Origin: DATBLE01 sp046734415
Lineage (GTDB): Bacteria > Actinomycetota > Thermoleophilia > Gaiellales > Gaiellaceae
Direction of reading: 5' to 3'
DNA length: 14,442 bases
Assembly: GCA_046734415.1 (NCBI GenBank)
Contig: JBKPRD010000297.1
Location: 1-14,442, forward strand
In this document: in pieces, positions 7,862 to 13,899 of the stretch
How the letters are laid out: each line of letters begins with the position of its first letter
Numbering within the stretch: the first letter of the stretch is position 1
Program-made: the position numbers and the translations under genes
The notes under the pieces: generated by a model
The model's input: the letters and a program-made list of their open reading frames with translations, nothing else
Told to the model about the DNA's origin: nothing
Databases searched by the model: none

Positions 7862-8161
7862 GTCGCCGTTCGTCCGAGGGCGAATGTCTTCCCGGTCGCC
7901 GACCAGGTAGACGCGATCGGCGAGGTGCGCCTGGAGCATCTCGAGCGCCGTCTGCCCGAGCGCGAAACGGGGACTCCTCCATCTTCGGCATGCGGGTTGG
8001 CCTTCAGCAAAGATCACCTCTCGACACGGAGCGAGATCAGCAGCGTTCTCCTCGATCATCAGGCACGCAATGAATTCGCCTGAGCACGAAACGGTGGCGG
8101 ACGTCGCCCGCCGAGGAGAGACGAGGGGGCTGTCACGCCGCTTGGTGCGCGGTGTGCTGAG
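7862..8161. other. Gene-poor stretch with a degraded coding remnant
   Basis: Apart from the glutathione S-transferase-like remnant listed separately there is no recognisable gene. A weak hairpin (arms GGCGG 8096-8100 and CCGCC 8108-8112) lies about 50 bases beyond the stop of the LLM oxidoreductase gene and might end that transcript, but it has no T-run. Bases 8131-8149 resemble 5831-5849. Confidence 0.5.
7883..7966 (-). pseudogene. Possible glutathione S-transferase C-terminal domain remnant
   Basis: On the minus strand this patch reads ALGQTALEMLQAHLADR followed by VYLVGDREDI. This resembles the conserved end of GST helix 5, the loop and the N-cap of helix 6 (typically AL-x-VL-x-x-HL ... 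YLVGD-x-x-T-I-A-D-I), with about three residues missing between GD and DI. Neither flank continues as a GST: upstream reading is not recognisable, and downstream the sequence runs into the oppositely transcribed metallophosphoesterase. It looks like the only surviving piece of a decayed gene. The match is short, so a chance antisense reading cannot be excluded. Confidence 0.4.
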
Positions 8162-9028
8162 TTAGCGGGATCTGATCGCCGCCGCAGTGGTTGCGAGGGT
8201 TGCCAGATCGGAGTCGACGAAGGCGTGATCGGTAATCACGACCGCGTGTTCGACGCCGAGCTCTGCCAGGGCGAGCAAGCGGTCGGTGAAAGACTCGCTC
8301 GATTCATCGCGGTTGAGCCGCGTGCTCGCTGTCTTCTCGATCTCCCCGAAGGGGCGGCCAACCCGCCGGCAGTGATCGGCGAGAACCTCGAGCTTTCGCC
8401 GAATCGTGACGCCGCCGTCAGGGATGTCGAAGACGTTGCATGCATCCGCGTGCTCGGCGACGAGCCGCAGGGTCTTCCTCTCGCCCGTTCCACCGATCAG
8501 GATCGGCGGATGGGGACGCGCTGTCGGCGGAGGACTCGAGATTGGTCGGTCGAGCCGGTAGTGACGTCCGACGAACGGCGTCGTTTCGCCGCGCCACATC
8601 TGCCTGGCCAGCAGTAGCGTCTCCTCCAAAGCCTCGAATCGCTGTCCGATCGGCGGTAGCGACAACCCCAAGGCTCGGGCCTCTTCTTCCAGATAGCCGG
8701 CACCTATGCCGAACCAAGCTCGACCGTTGGAGATCACGTCGAGCGTCGTCACCTGCTTGACGAGCAGGCTGGGCGCGCGATATGTCACCGGGCTCACCAT
8801 CGCGCCGAGCCTGACCCGTTGCGTGCGCGCGGCGAGATACCCGAGCGTCGTATAGGCCTCGAGCATCTCGGCCCCGAAGCTGCTCGAGGGATCCGCCTGA
8901 AGCAGGTGGTCGGTCACCCAGACCGAGTCCAACCCTGTTTCGTCGACAGCCGATGCCAGATCGGCGAGCCCGCCCACAACCTCGCCGTCCGACCACGAAT
9001 AGTTCGTGACGTTGATGCTCAGCTTCAC
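8162..9028 (-). CDS. LLM-class, probably F420-dependent oxidoreductase
   Basis: This 288-residue protein spans a luciferase-like TIM barrel from end to end. It begins MKLSINVTNYSW and contains DSVWVTDHLLQ (about 35-45), RVRLGAMVSPVTYRAP (near 70-90), the flavin/F420-site block GRAWFGIGAGYLEEEARALG (about 105-124), the RFEALEETL helix and HPPILIGGTGERKTLRLVAEHAD (about 175-200). Actinobacterial proteins of this kind usually use F420H2 for hydride transfer to organic substrates; the cofactor is inferred from family style, and the substrate is unknown. The start is GTG at 9028 without a clear Shine-Dalgarno site. It follows the aldo/keto reductase gene by 33 bases on the same strand, so the two are probably co-transcribed under the DUF5937-type regulator upstream. 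Confidence 0.9.
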   Translation of the reverse strand: MKLSINVTNYSWSDGEVVGGLADLASAVDETGLDSVWVTDHLLQADPSSSFGAEMLEAYTTLGYLAARTQRVRLGAMVSPVTYRAPSLLVKQVTTLDVISNGRAWFGIGAGYLEEEARALGLSLPPIGQRFEALEETLLLARQMWRGETTPFVGRHYRLDRPISSPPPTARPHPPILIGGTGERKTLRLVAEHADACNVFDIPDGGVTIRRKLEVLADHCRRVGRPFGEIEKTASTRLNRDESSESFTDRLLALAELGVEHAVVITDHAFVDSDLATLATTAAAIRSR

Positions 9029-9061
9029 GGGCTTGTTCGGAATCCGCGGGCGTCCATCTGG

Positions 9062-10057
9062 CTAGCGTCGCTCGCTGTCGAGCAGGGCCATTTGCTGGGC
9101 GTTGTAGCGCTCACCTCCGACAGCGTCGGCCGGCACAGCCTTTTCGAGCTGAACGGTGTCCTCAGCGCTGAGGTCGAGGGTGGATGCGCCGAGCGCTTCT
9201 TCCAGCCGATCGCGGGTGCGCGCACCGACGAGAGCGACGACGTCCTCGCCTCGCGCGAGCACCCAGGCGATCGCCAGCTGCGCGGCCGTGGCACCTTTGG
9301 CATCGGCGATCGAGCGAAGCCGCTCGACGAGTGAGAGGTTGTGGTCGATGTTCTCGGCGTTGAAACGCGGGGCTGCGTTGCGGAAGTCGCCGGGGGCGAG
9401 GGCGCGGTCTCTCGAGAAATGGCCGGTCAGGCCGCGGGAGAGCACCCCGTAGGCTGTTATCCCAACGCCGAGCTCGCGACAGGTCGGCAGGATCTCGTCC
9501 TCGATGCGCCTCGAGATCAACGAGTACTCGATCTGGAGGTCCGCGACCGGATGAACGGCGTGGGCTCGGCGCAGCGTGCCCGCGCCGACCTCGGAAAGGC
9601 CGACGTGGCGTACATGCCCGGCTTGCACGAGCTCGGCGATTGCGCCCACGGTCTCCTCGATCGGAACGTTCGGGTCGACGCGCGCCGGTCGGTAGACGTC
9701 CACGTAGTCGGTTCCGAGCCGCGTCAGCGTGTGGCTGAGGAAGTTCTTCACTGCCTGCGGGCGGCAGTCGTTGCCGACGATTCGCCCGTTGGGATCGCGC
9801 ATCACCCCGAACTTGACGCTCAAGACCGCTCGGTCCCGAGCTCGGCCGCGAAGGGCTTCGCGCAGCAGCAGCTCGTTGTGGCCCATGCCGTAGAAATCGC
9901 CTGTGTCGACCAGCGTGATCCCGGCCTCGAGTGCTGCGTGCACGGTCTTGATGCTCTCGTCGTCATCGGTGGGGCCGTATGCGCCCGACATGCCCATGCA
10001 GCCGAGACCGATGCCTGACACGCAGGGGCCGGAAGAACCGAGCCGACGTCTCTCCAT
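9062..10057 (-). CDS. Aldo/keto reductase
   Basis: From ATG 10057 the protein has 331 residues and is a complete (beta/alpha)8 NADPH-dependent aldo/keto reductase. It starts MERRRLGSSGPCVSGIGLGC, and keeps the tetrad residues D51 and Y56 (VDTGDFYGMGHNE) and K82 (LSVKFG). At the catalytic His position it reads VYRPARVDPNVPIEE, where relatives read YYQHRVDP; the His aligns with A125. The cofactor-binding end (VALVGARTRDRLEEAL) is normal. The substrate is unknown. A GTG five codons upstream (10072) is open but gives an atypical N-terminus, so the ATG is chosen; neither has a strong ribosome site. It lies between the DUF5937-type regulator (226 bases upstream) and the LLM oxidoreductase (33 bases downstream). 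Confidence 0.93.
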   Translation of the reverse strand: MERRRLGSSGPCVSGIGLGCMGMSGAYGPTDDDESIKTVHAALEAGITLVDTGDFYGMGHNELLLREALRGRARDRAVLSVKFGVMRDPNGRIVGNDCRPQAVKNFLSHTLTRLGTDYVDVYRPARVDPNVPIEETVGAIAELVQAGHVRHVGLSEVGAGTLRRAHAVHPVADLQIEYSLISRRIEDEILPTCRELGVGITAYGVLSRGLTGHFSRDRALAPGDFRNAAPRFNAENIDHNLSLVERLRSIADAKGATAAQLAIAWVLARGEDVVALVGARTRDRLEEALGASTLDLSAEDTVQLEKAVPADAVGGERYNAQQMALLDSERR

Positions 10058-10116
10058 CGCTCGCCCGCTCACGGTTCCAGTCTGCCCCGCAGAGGGAGGG
10101 CCGTACCAAGAGGTTC

Positions 10117-10129
10117 TTCGTCAGACGAA
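10117..10129. promoter_or_regulatory. Candidate operator: 13-bp palindrome upstream of the aldo/keto reductase
   Basis: TTCGTC-A-GACGAA is a perfect inverted repeat with 6-bp arms around one central base, 60 bases upstream of the reductase ATG in the gap after the regulator gene. Position makes it a reasonable operator. A looser copy of the half-sites (TTCGT-N6-ACGAA, 7039-7054) lies upstream of the paralogous broken regulator. A few such palindromes are expected by chance in a window of this size. Confidence 0.3.
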
Positions 10130-10282
10130 TACGCGGCGAGAACGCCACCGGGGGTGATTTCATCCGCCGCGGCCATAGATTCGACGGTCGCGGCGAGCCG
10201 TCAGCGCGACCGCAGCCTGGCGGGTCTCGCGTTCTCGGAATGTCGGACGTCGAGTCAAGTTCCGCCGTAAAGCGAAAGGCGT

Positions 10283-11263
10283 CTACGTTCCGGTGACCAA
10301 GGCGTCGCCGAGGGTGGTGCGCGAGTAGAGCACGCGGCGGCCAGTGCGTCCGGCCGTGATGAGTCCGCTGTTCCGCAGCACGGCTAGGTGGTCGGCGACG
10401 TTTCCGGGCGAGCGGGCGAGGAGGGCGGCGAGTCCGGTTGTGTGGGTCGGTTCGTCGAGTGCGCTCAGGATGTTCGCCCGTGTCGTCCCGATCAGGCTCG
10501 CCAATGCCGACTCAGGCTCCACCGAGTGCTCGAGCCAGATGTTGCCGACTCCGCGTGCTGGGTAACGCAGTCCAACGGGGCCCGGCGCGTCGAGCACAGC
10601 CATCACACGCGGCCAGACGAAGGCAGACGGGACCAGTAGTAAGCCCCGACCACGGAGCTGGTGGCTACGCGTGAGTGGGTGACGAACGAGGAGCAGGCGT
10701 CTCTCGAGTGTGACCAGCGGCTCGAGCCCTTCGAACACCGCGCCGAGGCCGCCGGTCGCGAGCGCATGCGAGCGGCGCAAAATGTCACGCTCGAGCACCT
10801 CACGAATCCGCGGCCACCACGGCTCGAGGCACGCATCCCACAGGACCTGGATCAGGACGGCCAGCCGCCCGACAGCGTCTGGAGCTCGCAACTGCATTTC
10901 GACGTCGCGCTCGATTGGATCGCGCTTGTTCAGGCAGCGCTCTATCTCCGCTCGGGCACGCATCGGCGGAGTCGCTCGAACCTCTGCCAGTTCCGCCTCG
11001 AGATCGCCGAACGGCGTGCGGGGCAGCGGCATCAGGAAGTCGGGCAGGTACGAGCACGACGGAACGAGCGCTAAGAGTGGTCGCAGGTCGTGCTCGCCCG
11101 CGACTCGTCGCAGGGTGTGCTCTTGCTCGCGGGCCCAGCCAGCGTACCCGGCACCGACGCGCGGGTTCGCAATGGCGTGGGCGGCCTCGACCGCTTCGCC
11201 CACCGCCGAGATCGCGAAGCGGCTCCGCAGTAGATCTTCCAGAGAGAGCTCGAGCGTGATCAT
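10283..11263 (-). CDS. DUF5937/ArsR-type transcriptional regulator (intact paralogue)
   Basis: This 326-residue protein has an N-terminal DUF5937-like region (about 1-250; MITLELSLEDLLRSRFAIS, EHDLRPLLALVP, LPDFLMPLP, VRATPPMRARAEI) and a C-terminal ArsR-like winged helix (about 255-320; EPTHTTGLAALLARSPGNVA as helix-turn-helix, then HLAVLRNSGLITAGRTGRRVLYSR as recognition helix and wing). There are no ArsR metal-site cysteines, so the ligand is probably organic; this is an inference. It is collinear with the frameshifted regulator at 6016-7004. The ATG at 11263 follows a TAG and has no Shine-Dalgarno site, so the mRNA may be leaderless. The aldo/keto reductase and LLM genes follow on the same strand. 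Upstream lies a spacer rich in inverted repeats and a divergent HxlR remnant. Confidence 0.9.
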   Translation of the reverse strand: MITLELSLEDLLRSRFAISAVGEAVEAAHAIANPRVGAGYAGWAREQEHTLRRVAGEHDLRPLLALVPSCSYLPDFLMPLPRTPFGDLEAELAEVRATPPMRARAEIERCLNKRDPIERDVEMQLRAPDAVGRLAVLIQVLWDACLEPWWPRIREVLERDILRRSHALATGGLGAVFEGLEPLVTLERRLLLVRHPLTRSHQLRGRGLLLVPSAFVWPRVMAVLDAPGPVGLRYPARGVGNIWLEHSVEPESALASLIGTTRANILSALDEPTHTTGLAALLARSPGNVADHLAVLRNSGLITAGRTGRRVLYSRTTLGDALVTGT

Positions 11264-11305
11264 CTAGCCGTACAGACGCTCCGTGCGTGGAAAGTCATCG
11301 CGTCG

Positions 11306-11354
11306 CTTGCGTCACGAAAGGAACTTTCCAAAGTAGTAACTCGTGTCACGCAAG
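11306..11354. promoter_or_regulatory. Nested inverted repeats between the DUF5937-type regulator and the HxlR remnant
   Basis: The outer arms CTTGCGT-CACGA (11306-11317) and TCGTG-TC-ACGCAAG (11341-11354) pair over 12 bp with a 2-base bulge. Inside are GAAAG-GAA-CTTTC (11316-11328) and ACTTT-CC-AAAGT (11323-11334). The array sits between two divergent regulator starts (11263 minus, 11357 plus), exactly where autoregulatory operators are expected. Which protein binds it is unknown. It may be the old operator of the now broken HxlR gene. Confidence 0.5.
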
Positions 11355-11356
11355 TA

Positions 11357-11604
11357 ATGAGGGTCGGCCACGGATGGACATTGCTCGTCATCCGTGACGT
11401 CGTGCTCGGAAACCATCGGTACGCTCAACTTCTCGACCGCCTGGTCGCCGAGGGCATCCTCGAACGCTTGCGCTACAGCGAGCGCCCGGAGCGATTCGAG
11501 TATCAGCTGACCCAGACGCGAGCTCGCTCTGCCTGATCACGCTGATGCAGTGGGGAGATCGCAACGTCTTGGAGAAGCCACCGCGACTGGCGTCCCCCGT
11601 CTGA
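11357..11604 (+). pseudogene. HxlR-family transcriptional regulator, degraded
   Basis: From ATG 11357 the frame reads GWTLLVIRDVVLGNHRYAQLLD, then jumps directly to RLVAEGILERLRYSERPERF and EYQLTQ, and stops at 11536. These are the start of the HxlR winged helix and its wing. About 13-16 residues that should lie between them, carrying the recognition helix, are missing in frame. After QLTQT the family pattern continues in another frame (LITLMQWGDRNVLEKPPRL) to the TGA at 11604, so there is also a frameshift near 11520. The N-terminal 15-20 residues, which often hold a redox Cys in this family, are missing too. With three lesions this is a genuine pseudogene. It is divergent from the intact DUF5937-type regulator, with an inverted-repeat spacer between them. 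Confidence 0.85.
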
Positions 11605-11778
11605 GGGGACGACCGATCCGTCGGTGCGACGAGCCGTGCGGAGACGTGAGGCGTGCGCCCCGCGCCTGGTCGTCTCCTCGACCCTCCTTGCGGTCACTTT
11701 TCTTGTGCTCTCGGCAGCGGGACCTCGAGACCGGCTGAGCCCGAGCCCGCTCGGTTCTGGACGGTCACGGTGTAACAC

Positions 11779-13113
11779 TCAGTTCGCGATCTCCGGAACG
11801 AGAATGTCCACCAGGCGAAACCGATCTGAGCGTCCAGGGAGGGTCGGTTGCCATTCGGGGTCGAGCGCAAGGTACGACTCCGGGTCGTGGAGGATGACGC
11901 CGAGCAGGACCTCGGCCACGATACGGCCGCCGACTTCGCCGAGCCGATCGCCGGACTCCCGGACCGACGACTCCCGGAGGACGTAGTACCAGAGCGGCGT
12001 CTCGCCGTCCCAGCCGTGTGCCGCGAGCCCGACCTCGTCGGGCGTCAAGGGCTCGGCGCCGATCGCTGCCGCGACCGCCTCTCCTGAAGGCAGACCGATC
12101 GCGCGGCCGCGTTGGAGATCGCGCGAGGCGAGCGAATGGTAGGCATCCACCTCGACCTCGCCCGTGATCGACAGCGGCAACCGGAGCAGGGACGCGGGCA
12201 GGCAGCCGTCGATCCGCTTCGCGCGCTGGGCCGCATCTCGGCCGGGAAGGTCGAAGAGGTACGCCCAGTCGACGGTCAGCTCCGGGGGCACGGGCTGGAA
12301 GCCCGCGAGGCCCGGGAAGAGCGGGACGGGTTCCGCATCGGCGTTCACCTGGTAGAGCGCGCGGATCTGACCGTGCCCGTACCGGTAGGCGGCGTCGGCG
12401 AACTCGAACGGGATGTACGGGGCGCCGTCCGCCTCGTAGTACGCCGGGCCACGGGCGCGCACGTCGTCGACGAGCTCCCGTCCGACCAGCCTGGGCAGGA
12501 AGTCGTTCACCAGCGCCCACTGGTAGTGCCAGATCGTCGCCCTCCGGGCCTCGTCGAACACGTCCGCCCCGGCGACCGCGTCTTCGCGCAGGCGCTCGAC
12601 GAAGAGGTTGTGCAGGCGCAGGAACGCGAGGTGGAGCTGCGATACGAGGACGTGCACGTCGTTCCGCGGGTCGCCGAGCAGGGCGACCCCCTCGGCGTTC
12701 CTCGGCACGTCGTCCGTACCGGTCAGGAAGGAGGCGGGATCGTCGCGGCGGTACAGGTACGGGCTTCCCGGTCCTGCGCCGTAGAGGCACTCGAGGTTCG
12801 CGCGCGGCGAGCGGAAGCTGCCCAGCCGAGCCGGATCGGCCTTCGCCTGAAGAGGCGAACGGTCGGCGGTGATGTCGTGGGCCACGAACTGGCCGAACAC
12901 CGGCCAGCCGGCCGCCTCGGTGCCGTCGCGGCTGTCGTCGTCCTCGCCCGACCCGCACGCCGCTCCGGCGAGACCGAGCGCGAGCAGCGGCTCGTCCTCG
13001 ACCGCCAGTGCGGGAAGGCCCGGGAACATCCTCCCGTACCGGCCCTCGAAGCCGACCAGCGACGCGTCCACCGGACGCGCAGGAGCGAGGCAATGATCCC
13101 GACCGACCCGCAT
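11779..13113 (-). CDS. Animal-type heme peroxidase family protein (bacterial peroxicin-like)
   Basis: The 444-residue protein is the catalytic core of the myeloperoxidase/peroxinectin superfamily. It has the distal block FGQFVAHDIT with Q75 and distal His H79, NLECLYGAGP (about 106-115), the catalytic Arg R150 (GDPRNDVHVLVSQLHLAF) followed by the LRLHN helix, the proximal His H247 (YRYGHGQIR) and LQRGRAIGLPSG (about 333-344). Compared with myeloperoxidase, the heme-ester Asp94 position is A78, the heme-ester Glu242 position is V153 and the Asn421 position is D332, so heme is probably not covalently bound. No signal peptide is seen, suggesting a cytoplasmic enzyme. Such enzymes oxidise small substrates or halides with H2O2; the substrate is unknown. 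The ATG at 13113 has only a weak ribosome site. A small hairpin (11741-11754) follows the stop by about 25 bases. Confidence 0.93.
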   Translation of the reverse strand: MRVGRDHCLAPARPVDASLVGFEGRYGRMFPGLPALAVEDEPLLALGLAGAACGSGEDDDSRDGTEAAGWPVFGQFVAHDITADRSPLQAKADPARLGSFRSPRANLECLYGAGPGSPYLYRRDDPASFLTGTDDVPRNAEGVALLGDPRNDVHVLVSQLHLAFLRLHNLFVERLREDAVAGADVFDEARRATIWHYQWALVNDFLPRLVGRELVDDVRARGPAYYEADGAPYIPFEFADAAYRYGHGQIRALYQVNADAEPVPLFPGLAGFQPVPPELTVDWAYLFDLPGRDAAQRAKRIDGCLPASLLRLPLSITGEVEVDAYHSLASRDLQRGRAIGLPSGEAVAAAIGAEPLTPDEVGLAAHGWDGETPLWYYVLRESSVRESGDRLGEVGGRIVAEVLLGVILHDPESYLALDPEWQPTLPGRSDRFRLVDILVPEIAN

Positions 13114-13527
13114 CGACTCACGACCGTAGGCGTCGGACGGTTGGATCGCATCGGCAGCCCTGCCGAACCTGATTGCCTAACCGCGAAACGCGGGGAGCAA
13201 GCCGCTCTCGAGCACAAACCGGCCGACAGAGCGGCGGCGAGGGTGAACCCTCTATCGGGAGATTCGAGAGAGGCTGGGGCCACGCAGGGGGCCACGGGGG
13301 ATGACACGCACGTGGCTAAAGGAAGCGGGTTTGGCCCTGCTCACACCCTCCCAGATGCGCTCGGGTGCGCTGAGGTCAGCACAAAGTTCGGTCACAAGTT
13401 CGGGCGGATGCTGGCCACCGGACCGCATGACCTGGACGACGCTCTTCGAAACTCAAACCGTTTCGCGGAACTCGGCGTAGAGACCCACTAGTTCCCCCTT
13501 CAGGCGGGCACGACGAAGGAGGGAAGA
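13114..13527. other. Intergenic region between the peroxidase and the small secreted protein
   Basis: These 414 bases contain no recognised gene. An open plus-strand frame crosses it to 13491, but it is the tail of the long antisense frame of the peroxidase gene and has no recognisable features. A short tandem-like repeat (GGGGCCACGCA then GGGGGCCACGGGG) lies around 13275-13300. The promoters of both divergent flanking genes should be here, but I see no convincing core promoter. Confidence 0.4.
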
Positions 13528-13809
13528 ATGACAAGCAGTAAGATCGCCAGTATCGGAGCCGCAGTTACGCTCCTGTTCTCGGCGGGTGGTACTGCGCTCG
13601 CGGCGAGTACGGGCACCAGGGGTCAACCCAATCAGAGTTGCGAGGAACAGCCCTCGACCCCAGGCAACTCGGCAAATGCATCAGGCTCGCCGTTCGGCCC
13701 GGACGGGGTCTCCGGATCGAAGTACGCCGGAGAGCAGCCGCAGAACTCCAACAACCCAAAGTCGGTGTCGCAGTACGACGTGGCCTGCACGCAAGTCTCT
13801 CAGCACTAG
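13528..13809 (+). CDS. Small secreted protein with a two-cysteine mature domain
   Basis: The protein has 93 residues. Residues 1-26 are a classical Sec signal peptide: K5, a hydrophobic core (IGAAVTLLFSAGG) and a signal peptidase I site after ALA (25) or the next Ala. The mature part of about 68 residues is hydrophilic and rich in Asn, Gln, Ser, Gly and Pro (EEQPSTPGNSANASGSPFGP, AGEQPQNSNNPKSVSQYDVAC). It has two Cys, C38 near its start and C87 near its end, which could form a disulfide. I recall similar SQYDVAC-ending small proteins in other Actinomycetota, but their function is unknown to me. The start is well supported by AAGGAGGG (13516-13523). It stands alone, followed by a strong hairpin. 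Confidence 0.85.
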   Translation: MTSSKIASIGAAVTLLFSAGGTALAASTGTRGQPNQSCEEQPSTPGNSANASGSPFGPDGVSGSKYAGEQPQNSNNPKSVSQYDVACTQVSQH

Positions 13810-13868
13810 ACCGCCCTCGACCGCCAGTCGTGGGTCATCGCCCGGCGGCCTCACGACATGGACGACTT

Positions 13869-13899
13869 GGCAGAGCCCGTCTGTCTGGCGGGCTCTGCC
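13869..13899 (+). terminator. Hairpin terminator after the small secreted protein gene
   Basis: GGCAGAGCCCG and CGGGCTCTGCC form a perfect 11-bp GC-rich stem with a 9-base loop, starting 60 bases after the TAG at 13809. There is no T-run, as is common for terminators in high-GC actinobacteria. It is the strongest stem-loop I see in the window. Confidence 0.75.

Noticed and set aside
7001..8059. Minus-strand open frame of 352 codons
   Set aside because: Most of it is antisense to the metallophosphoesterase, whose motifs are clear. Only the short patch at 7883-7966 looks like a real protein family, and that is listed as a remnant.
7039..8090. TTCGTCGGAGCACGAA (7039-7054) and TTCGCCTGAGCACGAA (8075-8090) as direct repeats flanking the metallophosphoesterase
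   Set aside because: 14 of 16 matches between short sites is expected many times by chance in a window of this size, and there is no transposase or integrase to suggest an inserted unit.
11741..11754. Small hairpin CCGAG-CCCG-CTCGG as terminator of the peroxidase gene
   Set aside because: The stem is only 5-6 bp without a T-run; it is mentioned in the peroxidase entry but not supported as a separate feature.
12112..13491. Plus-strand open frame of 459 codons
   Set aside because: It is antisense to the heme peroxidase with the same shadow composition; its tail past 13114 shows nothing recognisable.
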